A stretch of 64,000 nucleotides of DNA from Eggerthella sp. YY7918 (GCF_000270285.1 NC_015738.1:1736001-1800000); one strand, 5' to 3'. Shown: positions 25,519 through 35,695, counted from the first letter of the stretch. Translations and numbers: made by a program. Notes: a model not told the origin generated them from the letters alone.

Positions 25519-26721
25519 TTATGCCTCCAGGCGCTTGGCGATGGCGAGGATGAAGTCGCGGGTGGAGAGTGTGGTGGGGTTCGGCAGTGTGGTGATGCGT
25601 GCGAGGTCGCCCGTCATCTCGCCGGCCTCGATGGTGTCGAGCGTCGCCTTCTCCAGGCGGTCGGCGAACGCTACGAGGTCGTCCAAACCGTCCAGCTCGC
25701 CGCGCTTGCGCAGCGCGCCCGTCCAGGCGAAGATGGTGGCCACCGAGTTCGTGGACGTTTCCTTGCCCTCAAGGTGCTTGTAGTAGTGACGCTGTACCGT
25801 GCCGTGCGCGGCCTCGTACTCGTAATAGCCCTGCGGGCTCACCAGCACCGACGTCATCATGGCGAGCGAGCCAAACGCGCTCGACACCATGTCGCTCATC
25901 ACGTCGCCGTCGTAGTTCTTGCACGCCCAGATGAAGCCGCCGTCGGCCTTCATCACACGCGCCACCGCGTCGTCGATGAGCGTGTAGAAGTATTCGATAC
26001 CCGCCGCCTCGAAGCGTTCGGCGTACTCGGCATCGTAGATTTCCTGGAAGATGTCTTTGAAGCGATGATCGTACTTCTTGGAGATGGTGTCCTTCGTGGC
26101 GAACCAGATGTCCTGCCCCAGGTCGAGCGCGTATTCAAAGCAGCTGCGCGCGAAGCTTTCGATGGACGCATCCAGGTTGTGCATGCCCTGCGCAACGCCG
26201 GGACCGTCGAATTCGTGCACGAGTTCGCGCGTCTCGGTGCCGTCGGCGGCGGTGTAGACAAGCTCCACCTTGCCGGGACCGGGCACGCGCATCTCGGTGT
26301 TCTTGTACACGTCGCCGTAGGCGTGACGTGCAATGGTGATAGGTTTCACCCAGTTGCGCACGCACGGCTCGATGCCCGCCACCGTGATAGGCGTGCGGAA
26401 CACGGTGCCGTCGAGCAGGGCGCGGATGGTGCCGTTCGGACTCTTCCACATCTGCTTGAGGTCGTACTCGTCCATGCGCGCGGCATTCGGCGTGATGGTG
26501 GCGCACTTCACGGCCACACCCAGACGCTTCGTAGCCTCGGCCGAGTCCACTGTGACCTGATCGTCGGTGGCGTTGCGGTGCTCAAGGCCTAGATCGTAAT
26601 ATTCGGTCTTGAGGTCGACATGCGGGATGATGAGTTCATCTTTGATCATCTGCCAGATGATGCGCGTCATCTCGTCGCCGTCCATCTCCACAAGCGGCGT
26701 AGTCATTTGGATTTTCGTCAT
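25519..26721 (-). CDS. icd: NADP-dependent isocitrate dehydrogenase, dimeric eukaryote-like type
   Basis: Converts isocitrate to 2-oxoglutarate with NADP+. It has 400 residues, typical for the eukaryote-like dimeric IDH found in some bacteria, which is distinct from the longer Escherichia coli form. Visible family stretches are [20 protein letters not shown] at the N-terminus, [17 protein letters not shown] near residue 95, [20 protein letters not shown], a [20 protein letters not shown] segment holding the metal-binding aspartate, and [14 protein letters not shown]. The ATG at 26721 follows GGAGGAG. It is monocistronic and bordered on both sides by the same short repeat. It probably supplies 2-oxoglutarate and NADPH for biosynthesis. 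Confidence 0.95.
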   Translation of the reverse strand: MTKIQMTTPLVEMDGDEMTRIIWQMIKDELIIPHVDLKTEYYDLGLEHRNATDDQVTVDSAEATKRLGVAVKCATITPNAARMDEYDLKQMWKSPNGTIRALLDGTVFRTPITVAGIEPCVRNWVKPITIARHAYGDVYKNTEMRVPGPGKVELVYTAADGTETRELVHEFDGPGVAQGMHNLDASIESFARSCFEYALDLGQDIWFATKDTISKKYDHRFKDIFQEIYDAEYAERFEAAGIEYFYTLIDDAVARVMKADGGFIWACKNYDGDVMSDMVSSAFGSLAMMTSVLVSPQGYYEYEAAHGTVQRHYYKHLEGKETSTNSVATIFAWTGALRKRGELDGLDDLVAFADRLEKATLDTIEAGEMTGDLARITTLPNPTTLSTRDFILAIAKRLEA

Positions 26722-26844
26722 GGGGCTCCTCCGTGTCGTGCGTGATCATGTGTCATACCTATCATACCCCAGCACTCAACATTTCGGCCGCCCGCGCCCC
26801 CACCTTAACGAAAGCCACGAAAACGGAAGCGAAAGCGCTTCCTC

Positions 26845-26890
26845 TGTCATCCTGAGTGGAGATGCGCAGCACCGAAATCGAAGGATCCCG
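26845..26890 (-). repeat. Short palindromic repeat element, copy 2
   Basis: Begins TGTCATCCTGAG and ends ATCGAAGGATCCCG, so it is in the opposite orientation to copies 1 and 3. With copy 3 it forms an inverted pair separated by 38 bases in the icd/ABC gap. Confidence 0.65.
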
Positions 26891-26928
26891 AGCGGTGTCA
26901 ACCGAAAGCCTTCCAGCTGACGCCATAC

Positions 26929-26965
26929 GGGATCCTTCGACTCGCTTCGCTCGCTCAGGATGACA
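26929..26965 (+). repeat. Short palindromic repeat element, copy 3
   Basis: Begins GGGATCCTTCGACTCGC and ends GCTCAGGATGACA, ending 3 bases before the stop of the ABC transporter gene. It contains GCTTCGCTCGCTC, a variant of the copy 1 centre. Confidence 0.65.
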
Positions 26966-26967
26966 AT

Positions 26968-28755
26968 TTACTCCAAATACGCGCCGGTTTGGCGGCTCCA
27001 GAGGCGGGCATAGGGGCCGCCGGCTTCGATGAGCTCGGCATGAGGTCCGTCCTCCACCACTTTGCCGCCGTCGAGGACGACGATGCGGTCGAGGCTGGCC
27101 ACGGTAGACAGACGGTGCGCCACCACGATGGCCGTGCGTCCCTGCATAAGCGTTGCCAGCGCGTCCTGCACCAGCTGCTCACTCTCAGAGTCAAGCGCGC
27201 TCGTGGCCTCGTCCAGCACGAGCACCGGGCAGTCGGCCAGCAACGCTCGCGCAATAGCAATGCGTTGACGCTGACCACCTGACAACTTCACGCCGCGTTC
27301 GCCCGTTACGGTGTCGAAACCCTGCGGCAGACGCTCAATGAACTCGAGCGCATTCGCCTGACGCGCAGCCTCACGAATCTGCTCCATCGTGGCATCAGGT
27401 CGCCCATAGGCGATATTCTCCGCAATGCTGCGATGGAACAAGAGCGCTTCCTGCGGCACGTAGGCAATCTGGCGACGCAGCGACTGCTGTGTGGTGTCGG
27501 CGATGTTCTGCCCATCCACGAGGATGCGTCCTTGTTGAATGTCAGACAAACGCAACAAGAGCTTCGTGAGCGTGGTCTTCCCCGCTCCGCTTGCGCCTAC
27601 AAGCCCCACTCGCTGACCAGCTGGAATGTGCAGGTTTAAGTCATCGAACACCTGCGTACGCGTGTCGCCGTCGGTATACCAAAACCCGATGTCTTCAAAA
27701 TCGATGGCACCTTCATGCACCTCAAGGTCAGGCGCGCCAGGCTTATCGTCCACAAGACGCGGCTCGTCCAAAATGACCGTCATGCCACTTGCATCGCCGA
27801 ACGCGCGGTTGAAGCGTTGCAGGCCGTTGTTAATGAAGTTGAACTGGTTCGTCACGGTGTAGGTATAGGTGAACATCACCACGAGCGTGCCCGGCGTAAT
27901 GCCGTACCAAGCGTTGCCGCCCGCGATGAACACGGCTACCACACTCATGATGGCGATGGTGATGCACGCCGTCACGATACCGCGCGTAAGCGACGCCCAC
28001 ATGCGCTTCGAGTCGCGCGCCACCACCTCGCGGTTGGCCTGGTCGAACAAGCCTCGCTCGTAGTCCTCGCGCCCATAGGTTTTCACAGCCAGAATGTTCG
28101 CCACCGAGTCGGACAATTCGCCCGAGAGCTGATTCTGTGCACTCGCCGCCTGCTCGTTCAAGTGCAAGATGCGCTTGTACATGTAGTAGGACACGCCCGC
28201 GTAGATGGCCAGCAGCACCATGAGGATGGCCACATACACCGGCACGCGCGGCGCCAGAATGGCGCACGTGAACACCACCGAGCAGATGACCGGCAGAAAC
28301 GGGAACGTGATGGTTTCCAGCAACAGCTGATACGCGCTCATGAACTTCGTTGTCTGGCTCACGAGCGTACCGCCGAAACGGTTGGAGTGAAACGACATCG
28401 ACTGATTGCTCAACGCATCAAATGACATAGTGGCCAGATCGTATGACGCAGCGATTTCCAACCGATACATCGTGTAGTCCTGTACCTTGCTTGCCGCCTG
28501 ACCAGCCACATTGATGCCAATGAGCGCCGCAATGTAGGGTCCAAACACCGCAAACACCTGATCGGGCGCCACCGAACCGGCGCTCACGCGATCAACCACC
28601 AGGCTCATCACGTAGGGGTTGCCGTAAGACAGCAGCGCTACAAACAGAAAGGTTGCCACCATAAGTGCGGCAAACAGTCCCAGGTGGCGACGTGTAACCA
28701 GCCAAAAGTAATGAAGCGTGCGGTGCGTGGTGGATGCGTCTGCGGAACGTGACAT
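26968..28755 (-). CDS. ABC exporter, fused membrane and ATPase domains
   Basis: A 595-residue half-transporter of the MsbA/MDR type: a six-helix membrane domain (residues about 20-320) followed by one ATPase domain. Walker A is VGASGAGKTT near residue 390, signature LSGGQRQRIAIARAL, Walker B CPVLVLDEATSALDSES and the H-loop VVAHRL. It would work as a homodimer; no adjacent partner half-transporter exists. The ATG at 28755 follows AAAGGAA. The substrate (lipid, peptide or drug) is not predictable. The upstream gap holds the terminator of the mechanosensitive-channel operon, so this gene has its own promoter. Confidence 0.92.
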   Translation of the reverse strand: MSRSADASTTHRTLHYFWLVTRRHLGLFAALMVATFLFVALLSYGNPYVMSLVVDRVSAGSVAPDQVFAVFGPYIAALIGINVAGQAASKVQDYTMYRLEIAASYDLATMSFDALSNQSMSFHSNRFGGTLVSQTTKFMSAYQLLLETITFPFLPVICSVVFTCAILAPRVPVYVAILMVLLAIYAGVSYYMYKRILHLNEQAASAQNQLSGELSDSVANILAVKTYGREDYERGLFDQANREVVARDSKRMWASLTRGIVTACITIAIMSVVAVFIAGGNAWYGITPGTLVVMFTYTYTVTNQFNFINNGLQRFNRAFGDASGMTVILDEPRLVDDKPGAPDLEVHEGAIDFEDIGFWYTDGDTRTQVFDDLNLHIPAGQRVGLVGASGAGKTTLTKLLLRLSDIQQGRILVDGQNIADTTQQSLRRQIAYVPQEALLFHRSIAENIAYGRPDATMEQIREAARQANALEFIERLPQGFDTVTGERGVKLSGGQRQRIAIARALLADCPVLVLDEATSALDSESEQLVQDALATLMQGRTAIVVAHRLSTVASLDRIVVLDGGKVVEDGPHAELIEAGGPYARLWSRQTGAYLE

Positions 28756-28834
28756 GCGAGATTCCTTTCTTTTGTCGCTCCCGATTATGCCACAAGCGTC
28801 AAGTGCATGCGGAACACTGCATACCAGTGCGCAT

Positions 28835-28870
28835 AAAAAGGCCCGGGCACAACTGTACGTAACCCGGGCC
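28835..28870 (-). terminator. Terminator of the SBP-MscS operon
   Basis: GGCCCGGG (28840-28847) pairs with CCCGGGCC (28863-28870). Five A at 28835-28839 give a minus-strand U-tract. It lies 24 bases past the channel gene stop. Confidence 0.85.
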
Positions 28871-28893
28871 CCGCTTTTCTACATAGACACGCG

Positions 28894-31800
28894 CTAGCGC
28901 TTACCCTCTTCGTCTTCATCCTCGTTGCCGAGCTTCTTTGCAGCAGCCTTCTGCTCCTCGTTGAAGCGGTCGGCGCTCAGCTTCTCGGCATAGGTGGCCT
29001 TCTTGTACTCGGTGGGCTCGTTGATGACCACCTGCGGGAACGGGATGCTGATGTCGTACTTGTCGAACAAGAGCTTCATCTCGCGGTTCAGGTCGCGCTC
29101 CAGCTGGATGCGATCTTTCTCGGCGCACTGTACGATAATGCGAATGTTCACGCTGTTGTCGGCAAGCGCCACCACACCCTTGTAGAAGGGACCGTCGATG
29201 ATGGCGGGCAGACGTTTGCGGATGTTTGGCAGCTCCTGGGACAGGATGTTCTCAACACGTTCAAGTGACTCGCCATATTCGATGCCCACATCACACGACG
29301 CGTAAGAGGTCTCCTTCGTCATGTTGATGACGTTACTGATATCGCTGTTGCGGATAACCTTGATATTCTGCGCTCCGTCCTCCACCTTGGTGGTGCGCAC
29401 GCCAATTTCCACCACCGTGCCGCGCCAATCGCCCACCATGATGATGTCGCCCACGCGGAACTCGCCCTCAAAGATGATGAACAGGCCTGACAGGATGTCA
29501 CTCACCAGCTCTTTCGCGCCGAAGCTGATGGCGATGGACAGGATGCCGGCGCTCGCCAGCAGCGTGGTGGTGTCAACGCCCACCAGCATGAGGCAGTAGT
29601 ACACCATACCGATGATGGTGGCATACTTGATGAAGCTGCCCAGCAGGCGGCACACTGTCTCGCCGCGCGCACCAAGCACGCTTGAGAGCAGGTTCAGCAG
29701 TTTTTGCACCAGCGTGACCACGGTGAGCGCCACACATACAAACATGATGCACGCTGTCAGGGCGAACACGTTCAAGCCGTGCTCCCAATTGCCGCCAAGA
29801 ATGTAGGAGAAGATAGAGCCTGCCCCGAAGATGCGATCTTGGAACACCACCGCCACACATATGGCAATCACCGACACGCCGACGAGCCATTTCACCACCG
29901 TTGCGGTCTTCTGCTCGGCTGTCTTTTCACTCCATTTGAATGAGCGATCAAGCCAGCGGCTGGCAGCCGTCTCGGTCTTAGTGGTGCGCCCGCTCGGCAT
30001 GGTCACGTCTATCATGCGTGCATCAACGTCAACCTGCTCTGTCGGAAGGGGTTCGGTTGCGAGACGCCCACGACCCTCAAAGGCCAGCAGCAAGAAGATC
30101 ACGAACAGGCATACTGCCGCCACACCGCCCGTAGCCAAGGTGAGTGGCACGCGTTCGGCCATAAGTTCGCCTTCCGTACCGGCAACGTAGAGATAGTAGT
30201 TATCCGTTTCCACCGATGACGCATAGTACGTGTTCCCATCGATGGTCAGATAGTCGCTGTAACCGTCTTTGAGCTGGCCTTCTGTCATGCCGTGTTCAAG
30301 CGCATTCTTGCCTGCGAGGCGCTCATCGGGGAAGTACGCAAACGTGTTATCGGCCTTGCTCACCGCAAAAGCGAAGCCGTCAACCCCTGCCTTCACGCTG
30401 CTGAGCACGTTGCCAATCTGCACGCTCTCAAGCACGCTTTCGAGGCGCGTCGGACGAATGCCAATCTGCACAAGACCGTTCACGTTACCGTCAGCATCAT
30501 ACAGCGATACCCCGATGTACTGGCGCAGTTCACCAGAAATCTCGTCGTTCTGCGGCGGCTGCACCACCGAATCAACACCTTGGAGTAGCTTTCTAAACTC
30601 AAACGACTGGTCAGCGGGATCTTCACTCAATGAGAAATTCGTATAGGAAGAGTTTGTCGCCGTCAATGCGCCATTGCTATCCATCACGTAGACGTACTGG
30701 ATCTGCAGCACATCGGCGAGGTTCTGCAAATCATCGCGATTAGCAAGCGCCGGGTTGTGATCGAGCACATAGCCAGCCACGTGCGCCTTACTAAGGTAGC
30801 GCTCGCTGTACTGGTCGGTGAGCGCATCCATACGCTCGTTCGCACGCTGGATGGTCTGCTCCACCTCTGCTGCACGCTCATTGTTCGCCACTGAGGTGGA
30901 CGACAAGGCGAACAGCGTCTGCATGTAGAACGACACACCTAGAATGGCAATGAAGCCCACGAACGAGAACACCGCCGCCTTGCGCCCGATTGCCTTGTTG
31001 TAGCGCAGCGGCCCCACCTGGCGATAGTCCGCTGGGTCGTGGCCGCGCCGCTCGTCCTCGCGCATGACAAAGATGCCATACATAATGACCACGGTCATAA
31101 CCGCGAAAAAGATGAACAGGATGACGCCCACCGTGATGTTGCGCGTGGCAGCCATGTCGCCCTCGGGCACGGCGGCCAAGTAATAGGTGTCGCCGATCAG
31201 CGTAACGCCGCAGTACAACTGCTCGCCAGCAAGCGTCACGTCCGAGAACGCACCGTCCTCAAGAGCCGCTACGTCGATGCCGCCTTCAAGGGCGTCGGTT
31301 CCCACCAGACGGGAATCGGGATGGTACTCGATGAGATAATCCTTGGCCGACACTGCGAACATGAAGCCGTGCTCGCCGATAGTGATGTGCTTGAGCGCAC
31401 TTGCTGTAGAACCTGTTTCCTCGATAAGTTCACGCAGCTCAGCAGGGTTTTGCTCAATTACCACCATCGTAGCATCGTCGATGGGTGCAGCATAGTAACG
31501 CATGAGCCAGTCCTGCTCGGGCAGCTCCACCTCAACCGGAAGTGACGGCTCACCGCTGTCGAACACGGTGCGCAATTCGTTGAAGCGCGAGTATGCGAAG
31601 TTTGCTCTGGTGTCCTGCGCTTGTGCGATCACTGCGCCATCGCGGCCCACCACCATGATGTTGTCCACGCCCAGCAGGTCTTTATACTCCACCATCTTTG
31701 CGTTCGTGACCTCAAAGCCCGCGTCGTTGTGAGCCATAAAAGCAACGCTTTCAGCTTTCGACTGGAATATGGCATCGTAGGTCTCGGTGTTTTGCGCAGC

Positions 31801-31980
31801 GCTTTCGTCGGCCGCCGCCAAAAGATCGGGTAGCGCCTCGGCCTCCTGGCGCATCTCCTGCGTGTAGCTCTCAATCGACAAATTACCCTGCATCGAGAAC
31901 AACAGTGAACCCATGCACGCCATGCTCGCTGCCGCCACTGCCACCAGGACGGCTATCTTGATCTTAAGTTTCGTCGACAT
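28894..31980 (-). CDS. MscS-family channel fused to two extracytoplasmic Cache-like sensor domains
   Basis: A 1028-residue membrane protein of unusual design. The C-terminal third is an MscS channel: pore helix near LLASAGILSIAISFGAKELVSD, then the beta domain with FRVGDIIMVGDWRGTVVEIG and VIRNSDISNVIN. Ahead of it lie two similar modules, each a membrane helix, an about 250-residue extracytoplasmic domain, and a second helix. Both domains carry the Cache-like phrase GFMFAVS/GFAFAVS followed by EYHPDSRLVGTDALEGG or AYFPDERLAGKNALEHG. Cache domains usually bind small ligands in chemoreceptors and kinases. The ATG at 31980 follows AGGGGGA, 8 bases after the stop of a solute-binding protein gene. 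A ligand-gated small-conductance channel is inferred. Confidence 0.88.
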   Translation of the reverse strand: MSTKLKIKIAVLVAVAAASMACMGSLLFSMQGNLSIESYTQEMRQEAEALPDLLAAADESAAQNTETYDAIFQSKAESVAFMAHNDAGFEVTNAKMVEYKDLLGVDNIMVVGRDGAVIAQAQDTRANFAYSRFNELRTVFDSGEPSLPVEVELPEQDWLMRYYAAPIDDATMVVIEQNPAELRELIEETGSTASALKHITIGEHGFMFAVSAKDYLIEYHPDSRLVGTDALEGGIDVAALEDGAFSDVTLAGEQLYCGVTLIGDTYYLAAVPEGDMAATRNITVGVILFIFFAVMTVVIMYGIFVMREDERRGHDPADYRQVGPLRYNKAIGRKAAVFSFVGFIAILGVSFYMQTLFALSSTSVANNERAAEVEQTIQRANERMDALTDQYSERYLSKAHVAGYVLDHNPALANRDDLQNLADVLQIQYVYVMDSNGALTATNSSYTNFSLSEDPADQSFEFRKLLQGVDSVVQPPQNDEISGELRQYIGVSLYDADGNVNGLVQIGIRPTRLESVLESVQIGNVLSSVKAGVDGFAFAVSKADNTFAYFPDERLAGKNALEHGMTEGQLKDGYSDYLTIDGNTYYASSVETDNYYLYVAGTEGELMAERVPLTLATGGVAAVCLFVIFLLLAFEGRGRLATEPLPTEQVDVDARMIDVTMPSGRTTKTETAASRWLDRSFKWSEKTAEQKTATVVKWLVGVSVIAICVAVVFQDRIFGAGSIFSYILGGNWEHGLNVFALTACIMFVCVALTVVTLVQKLLNLLSSVLGARGETVCRLLGSFIKYATIIGMVYYCLMLVGVDTTTLLASAGILSIAISFGAKELVSDILSGLFIIFEGEFRVGDIIMVGDWRGTVVEIGVRTTKVEDGAQNIKVIRNSDISNVINMTKETSYASCDVGIEYGESLERVENILSQELPNIRKRLPAIIDGPFYKGVVALADNSVNIRIIVQCAEKDRIQLERDLNREMKLLFDKYDISIPFPQVVINEPTEYKKATYAEKLSADRFNEEQKAAAKKLGNEDEDEEGKR

Positions 31981-31988
31981 CCGTCCCC

Positions 31989-32834
31989 CTAATTCCACTT
32001 GTCGATGAGTCGAGTCACCGTGCCGTCGTCGAGCATAGCTTGCACGGCCTCGGCGACAGGCTGGCTGAGCGCCGAATCCTTCTGCGTAGCTACACCGTAG
32101 CTTTGCATGTCAATCTGGAAATCGAGCAGGCTGCGATCAAAGTCGTCATAGGTGTGCGCGATACTGCCGTCCATGCAGGCCGCGTCGATGGAACCTTCTT
32201 CCAATCGGTCACTCAGCTCCTGATAGGAGTCCACCTGCACCAGATGGAACGTGTCGAAGGTCACATCCGAGTTGTCATCGTTTGCCTGCAATGCTTCGCC
32301 GTCGGTGAAGCCAGCTTCGGTAAGCTTGATGACCAGCTGTGGAGCCGTGTTCGAGCCTGACATGGTGCCGAAGGTGCGGCCCTTCAACTGGTCGAGACTC
32401 GTGATAAGTGAGCTATCCTCCACCATGATGACAGAGGGATCCTCGTAGTAGGCGGGTGAGAAATCGAAGTTTTTTTCGCGCGATTCGGCGATGGAATAGC
32501 ATGCCACAAGACAGTCAACCTCGCCGTTTAGCAGCATATCTTTGCGGGTTTCCGGCAGAACGGTGACGTATTCCACATCTGCGTAGCCAAGCCGCCGTGC
32601 CAATTCCTCTGCAAGGTCAATCTCCAGACCGTAGTGCTTACCTGTGTCTTCATTCAGGTAGCCAAAGCCCACAACATCACTTCGCACACCCACGCGCAGT
32701 GTGCCCTCAAGAGCGGCATCGCTACTTTTGCCGGTAGTACTGGTGTTTAATCCGCCGCACCCCGCAAGCCCCCACAACACGCACGAAAGCGCAATGGCAA
32801 CGACAAGCGCCATGGCATATCTCGCCTTTTTCAC
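31989..32834 (-). CDS. Extracellular solute-binding lipoprotein, family 3 (amino-acid type)
   Basis: A 281-residue lipoprotein: basic N-terminus, hydrophobic core, and lipobox LAGC. The family 3 fold shows GTLRVGVRSDVVGFGYLN, YGLEIDLAEELARRLG, and DCLVACYSIAESREKNFDFS in order. The GTG at 32834 follows GGGAGGA; an upstream ATG at 32867 is less likely. No ABC permease or ATPase is next to it. Instead it is co-transcribed with the Cache-MscS channel, so it may present a bound ligand to that channel's sensor domains or serve a distant permease. The ligand is probably a polar amino acid or a similar small compound. Confidence 0.9.
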   Translation of the reverse strand: MKKARYAMALVVAIALSCVLWGLAGCGGLNTSTTGKSSDAALEGTLRVGVRSDVVGFGYLNEDTGKHYGLEIDLAEELARRLGYADVEYVTVLPETRKDMLLNGEVDCLVACYSIAESREKNFDFSPAYYEDPSVIMVEDSSLITSLDQLKGRTFGTMSGSNTAPQLVIKLTEAGFTDGEALQANDDNSDVTFDTFHLVQVDSYQELSDRLEEGSIDAACMDGSIAHTYDDFDRSLLDFQIDMQSYGVATQKDSALSQPVAEAVQAMLDDGTVTRLIDKWN

Positions 32835-32950
32835 CCGATTCCTCCCTTGGCACAAAAGGATATACAAGCAATTGATTATCCCAAAGAGAGCGCCAGGTAG
32901 GACGGATAAGCCCCCAGGTTCAATGTATAGTTGAAGCGAATAGCTTTTCG

Positions 32951-35566
32951 CTACTGCGTCAGATCCTCAAAGAAGCCCACAGCGTAGTTCTTGAAAAGAG
33001 CTTCGCCCTCTTCCTGAGTGGCATCAAGGTCAACATCGGCGACAAGCGCAAAATCGTGATCGCCTTCGGGATCGCTGAATATCTGGCGGACGTGCCATAC
33101 ATGATCGGTACGCTCGTCGGACTCGTCGATTGAAAGATAGGCCATCGAACGCGCATCGCCGTCGACGAGGATGCTTTCGTGCACCTCGAAATACGCCTCG
33201 AGCGCCTGCTGCCAGCGAGGCTCGGCCCATCCCAGATCTTGGTCAAGCTCGCCCAGCTCGCGCACCTGATTACGCGCCGCAAGGCGAACGCGACGAAAGA
33301 GTGCATTGCGAACGAGCACCGTCAGCCCACGACGATCGCGCACCACCGCATCGTCGGGCGCGGGCGGTGCGGCATCGATGGCCGCGCCCGCACTCTCCCA
33401 CTCATCCACCAAGCTTGAATCCACCGAACGTACGACAAATCCAAGCCACGATACGATGTCTTCCAAACGCTCGTCGCGCGCCTCAGCAGGCACGGTGCGG
33501 TCCAACACACGATAAGCGTCGGATAAATAGCGCAGAAGCGTACCCTCCGAGCGGGCAATTTTATAACGTCCCACATAGGTCTTGAAGTCCGAGGCGCTTT
33601 CCACCATGTCGCGGACAACCGATTTCGGCGCCAGCTCAAAGTCGCGCGCCCACGGCACCTCCTTGCAGTAATGCTCGAATGCCGCCTCCAGCACATCTTC
33701 CAAAGGTCGCGGATACGTGATGTCCGCAAGGCGTTCAAGACGCTCGTCGTACTCGATGCCGTCCGCCTTCATCTCGGCCATCGCCTTATCGCGTGCTGCC
33801 CGCTCCTGGGCGCGCAATACTTGCCGCGGATCTTCAAGCGTCGCCTCCGCAAGCGAAATGACATCGAGCGCGTAGGTTTCATCCTCGGGTTCGAGTAACT
33901 CTAATGCAGCGAGCAGAAACGGCGACAGGGGCTGATCGAGGGCAAAGTCCTCAGGCACGTCAACCGTGGTCACATAGTTCACTTCCCCATCGGCGTCCTT
34001 GCCGCGCTCGACCACTTCGGCATCGATGAGCGTCTGAAATATTTCATCGGCACGCTGGTACAGGGCCGTTTTCTCCTCGGAGATCTGCGCCGAGTCCGCA
34101 ATGAGCGCACGCACCCGCGCATACGCGTCTCCCCCTTGCACCACCTCTGAAAGCACCATCGCATGCGTGATGCGCAAGCGGGCTTTCAGCTTTTCGGGCA
34201 CCGCTTCAATCAGGCGTTCGAAGGTCTGCTTATTCCAGGTGACAAAGCCCTCGGGGGGTTGGCGTTTTTTGATTTTGCGAATCTTTTTCGGATCGCCCGC
34301 CGCTTTGGCAAGCAGTTTTGCGTTCTCGATTTCATGTTCGGGCGCCAAAGCGACAACCATGCCCTCGGTATCGAAGCCCGAGCGTCCCGCGCGTCCTACA
34401 ATTTGATGGAACTCGCGCGCACGTAAACGACGCATCTTGTGTCCGTCGAACTTCGTGAGCGCCGTCAACACCACGGTGTGGATGGGCACGTTGATGCCAA
34501 CCCCAAGCGTATCGGTGCCACAAATGACCGGAAGAAGCCCCTGCTGGGCAAGCTTTTCAACCAGCAGGCGATAGCGCGGCAACATGCCCGCATGGTGCAC
34601 GCCCACACCGCTTGACACCAGACGCTTGAGCGTTTTGCCGAAGGCCGTGGTGAAACGTGTGCCCTTGATCGCCTCTTTCACAAGCTCGCGCTGCTCCTTC
34701 GTGGCTACCCCATAACTTGAAAGCGCCTGCGCTGTAGCAAGCGCTGCGTCCTGAGAGAAGTGCACAAGATAAAGCGGCGCTTCGCCCTTGCGCAGAGCAA
34801 GCTCTACTGTACCCTCAAGCGGCATTTCGACGTATTCATAGGCAAGGGGCACCGGCCGAGGCGCGTCAGCAACCACATCCACCGCCACTCCCGTGCGCTC
34901 CTCAAGCGATGTCGCGATATCGCTCACGTCGCCCAAGGTGGCACTCATAAGCAAGAACTGTGTTTTCGGCAGCGTGAGCAGCGGCACCTGCCACGCCCAA
35001 CCGCGGTCGGCATCGCCGTAGAAGTGAAATTCATCCATGGCTACGCAGCCCACATCGGCATGCTCACCTTCGCGCAGCGCTTGATTCGCCAGAATTTCAG
35101 CCGTACAGCAAATGATGGGCGCTTCGGCGTTGATGTGAGCATCGCCCGTGATCATACCCACGTTTTCGCGCCCAAACACCTCCACCAGGTCGAAAAACTT
35201 CTCGCTGACAAGAGCTTTAATTGGGGCCGTGTAATACGACCGACGCCCCGTTGCCATTGCCATAAAGCACATGCCCAACGCCACCATCGATTTGCCCGAA
35301 CCCGTCGGCGTACCCAAGATCACGTGGTCGCCCACCATAAGACCCATGAGCGCTTCTTCTTGATGAGGCCACAGCTCAACACCGCGTGCCGTCGTCCAAT
35401 CCAAGAAGCGATCAAGCGCCTCGTCGGGGGTAAGCCACGGCTCGGGCGCCGCTTCGCCCTCCTCGGGTTCCCACCACGAGGGAGCGCGTCGCCCCAGCGA
35501 ACCGAAGGAGCGCGCATCCCGTGCATCGTCGTCCATCGACGTAGTTTCTGTCGTCATTTCTGTCAT
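32951..35566 (-). CDS. Ski2-like DEAD/DEAH-box helicase (DUF3516 type)
   Basis: An 871-residue superfamily 2 helicase. Walker A is GTPTGSGKS (85-93), Walker B/DEAH box is DEFH (178-181), motif III LLMSATLGD near 207, and motif VI HQIVGRAGRSGFDTEG. The C-terminal about 450 residues match the DUF3516-type extension of actinobacterial Ski2-like helicases, with a KKIRKIKKRQPPEGFVTWNK linker. It probably unwinds RNA or structured nucleic acid in the cytoplasm; the target is unknown. The ATG at 35566 has no strong ribosome site. It is a single gene, divergent from the bicupin gene. Confidence 0.9.
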   Translation of the reverse strand: MTEMTTETTSMDDDARDARSFGSLGRRAPSWWEPEEGEAAPEPWLTPDEALDRFLDWTTARGVELWPHQEEALMGLMVGDHVILGTPTGSGKSMVALGMCFMAMATGRRSYYTAPIKALVSEKFFDLVEVFGRENVGMITGDAHINAEAPIICCTAEILANQALREGEHADVGCVAMDEFHFYGDADRGWAWQVPLLTLPKTQFLLMSATLGDVSDIATSLEERTGVAVDVVADAPRPVPLAYEYVEMPLEGTVELALRKGEAPLYLVHFSQDAALATAQALSSYGVATKEQRELVKEAIKGTRFTTAFGKTLKRLVSSGVGVHHAGMLPRYRLLVEKLAQQGLLPVICGTDTLGVGINVPIHTVVLTALTKFDGHKMRRLRAREFHQIVGRAGRSGFDTEGMVVALAPEHEIENAKLLAKAAGDPKKIRKIKKRQPPEGFVTWNKQTFERLIEAVPEKLKARLRITHAMVLSEVVQGGDAYARVRALIADSAQISEEKTALYQRADEIFQTLIDAEVVERGKDADGEVNYVTTVDVPEDFALDQPLSPFLLAALELLEPEDETYALDVISLAEATLEDPRQVLRAQERAARDKAMAEMKADGIEYDERLERLADITYPRPLEDVLEAAFEHYCKEVPWARDFELAPKSVVRDMVESASDFKTYVGRYKIARSEGTLLRYLSDAYRVLDRTVPAEARDERLEDIVSWLGFVVRSVDSSLVDEWESAGAAIDAAPPAPDDAVVRDRRGLTVLVRNALFRRVRLAARNQVRELGELDQDLGWAEPRWQQALEAYFEVHESILVDGDARSMAYLSIDESDERTDHVWHVRQIFSDPEGDHDFALVADVDLDATQEEGEALFKNYAVGFFEDLTQ

Positions 35567-35658
35567 ACCAACCAGTCTAGAGGAACACCGTGCTCGAAAC
35601 TACAGCGAAAAGTGAAAACAATGCAGACCTCCTTCATTCATGGACGCTTTCCGTGCGT

Positions 35659-35664
35659 TATACT
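35659..35664 (+). promoter_or_regulatory. Putative -10 of the bicupin-MFS operon
   Basis: TATACT, 31 bases upstream of the bicupin ATG. The -35 region is weak (TTCATT at 35634-35639, 19-base spacer). Confidence 0.4.
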
Positions 35665-35695
35665 GCATGCCATCTGCGGAACACGAGGAGATGGG

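Noticed and set aside
34760-35695. Upstream extension of the bicupin frame
   Set aside because: It is open but lies opposite the helicase gene; the residues are rich in H, R and A and show no family match. The true ATG at 35696 has a proper GAGGAG site.
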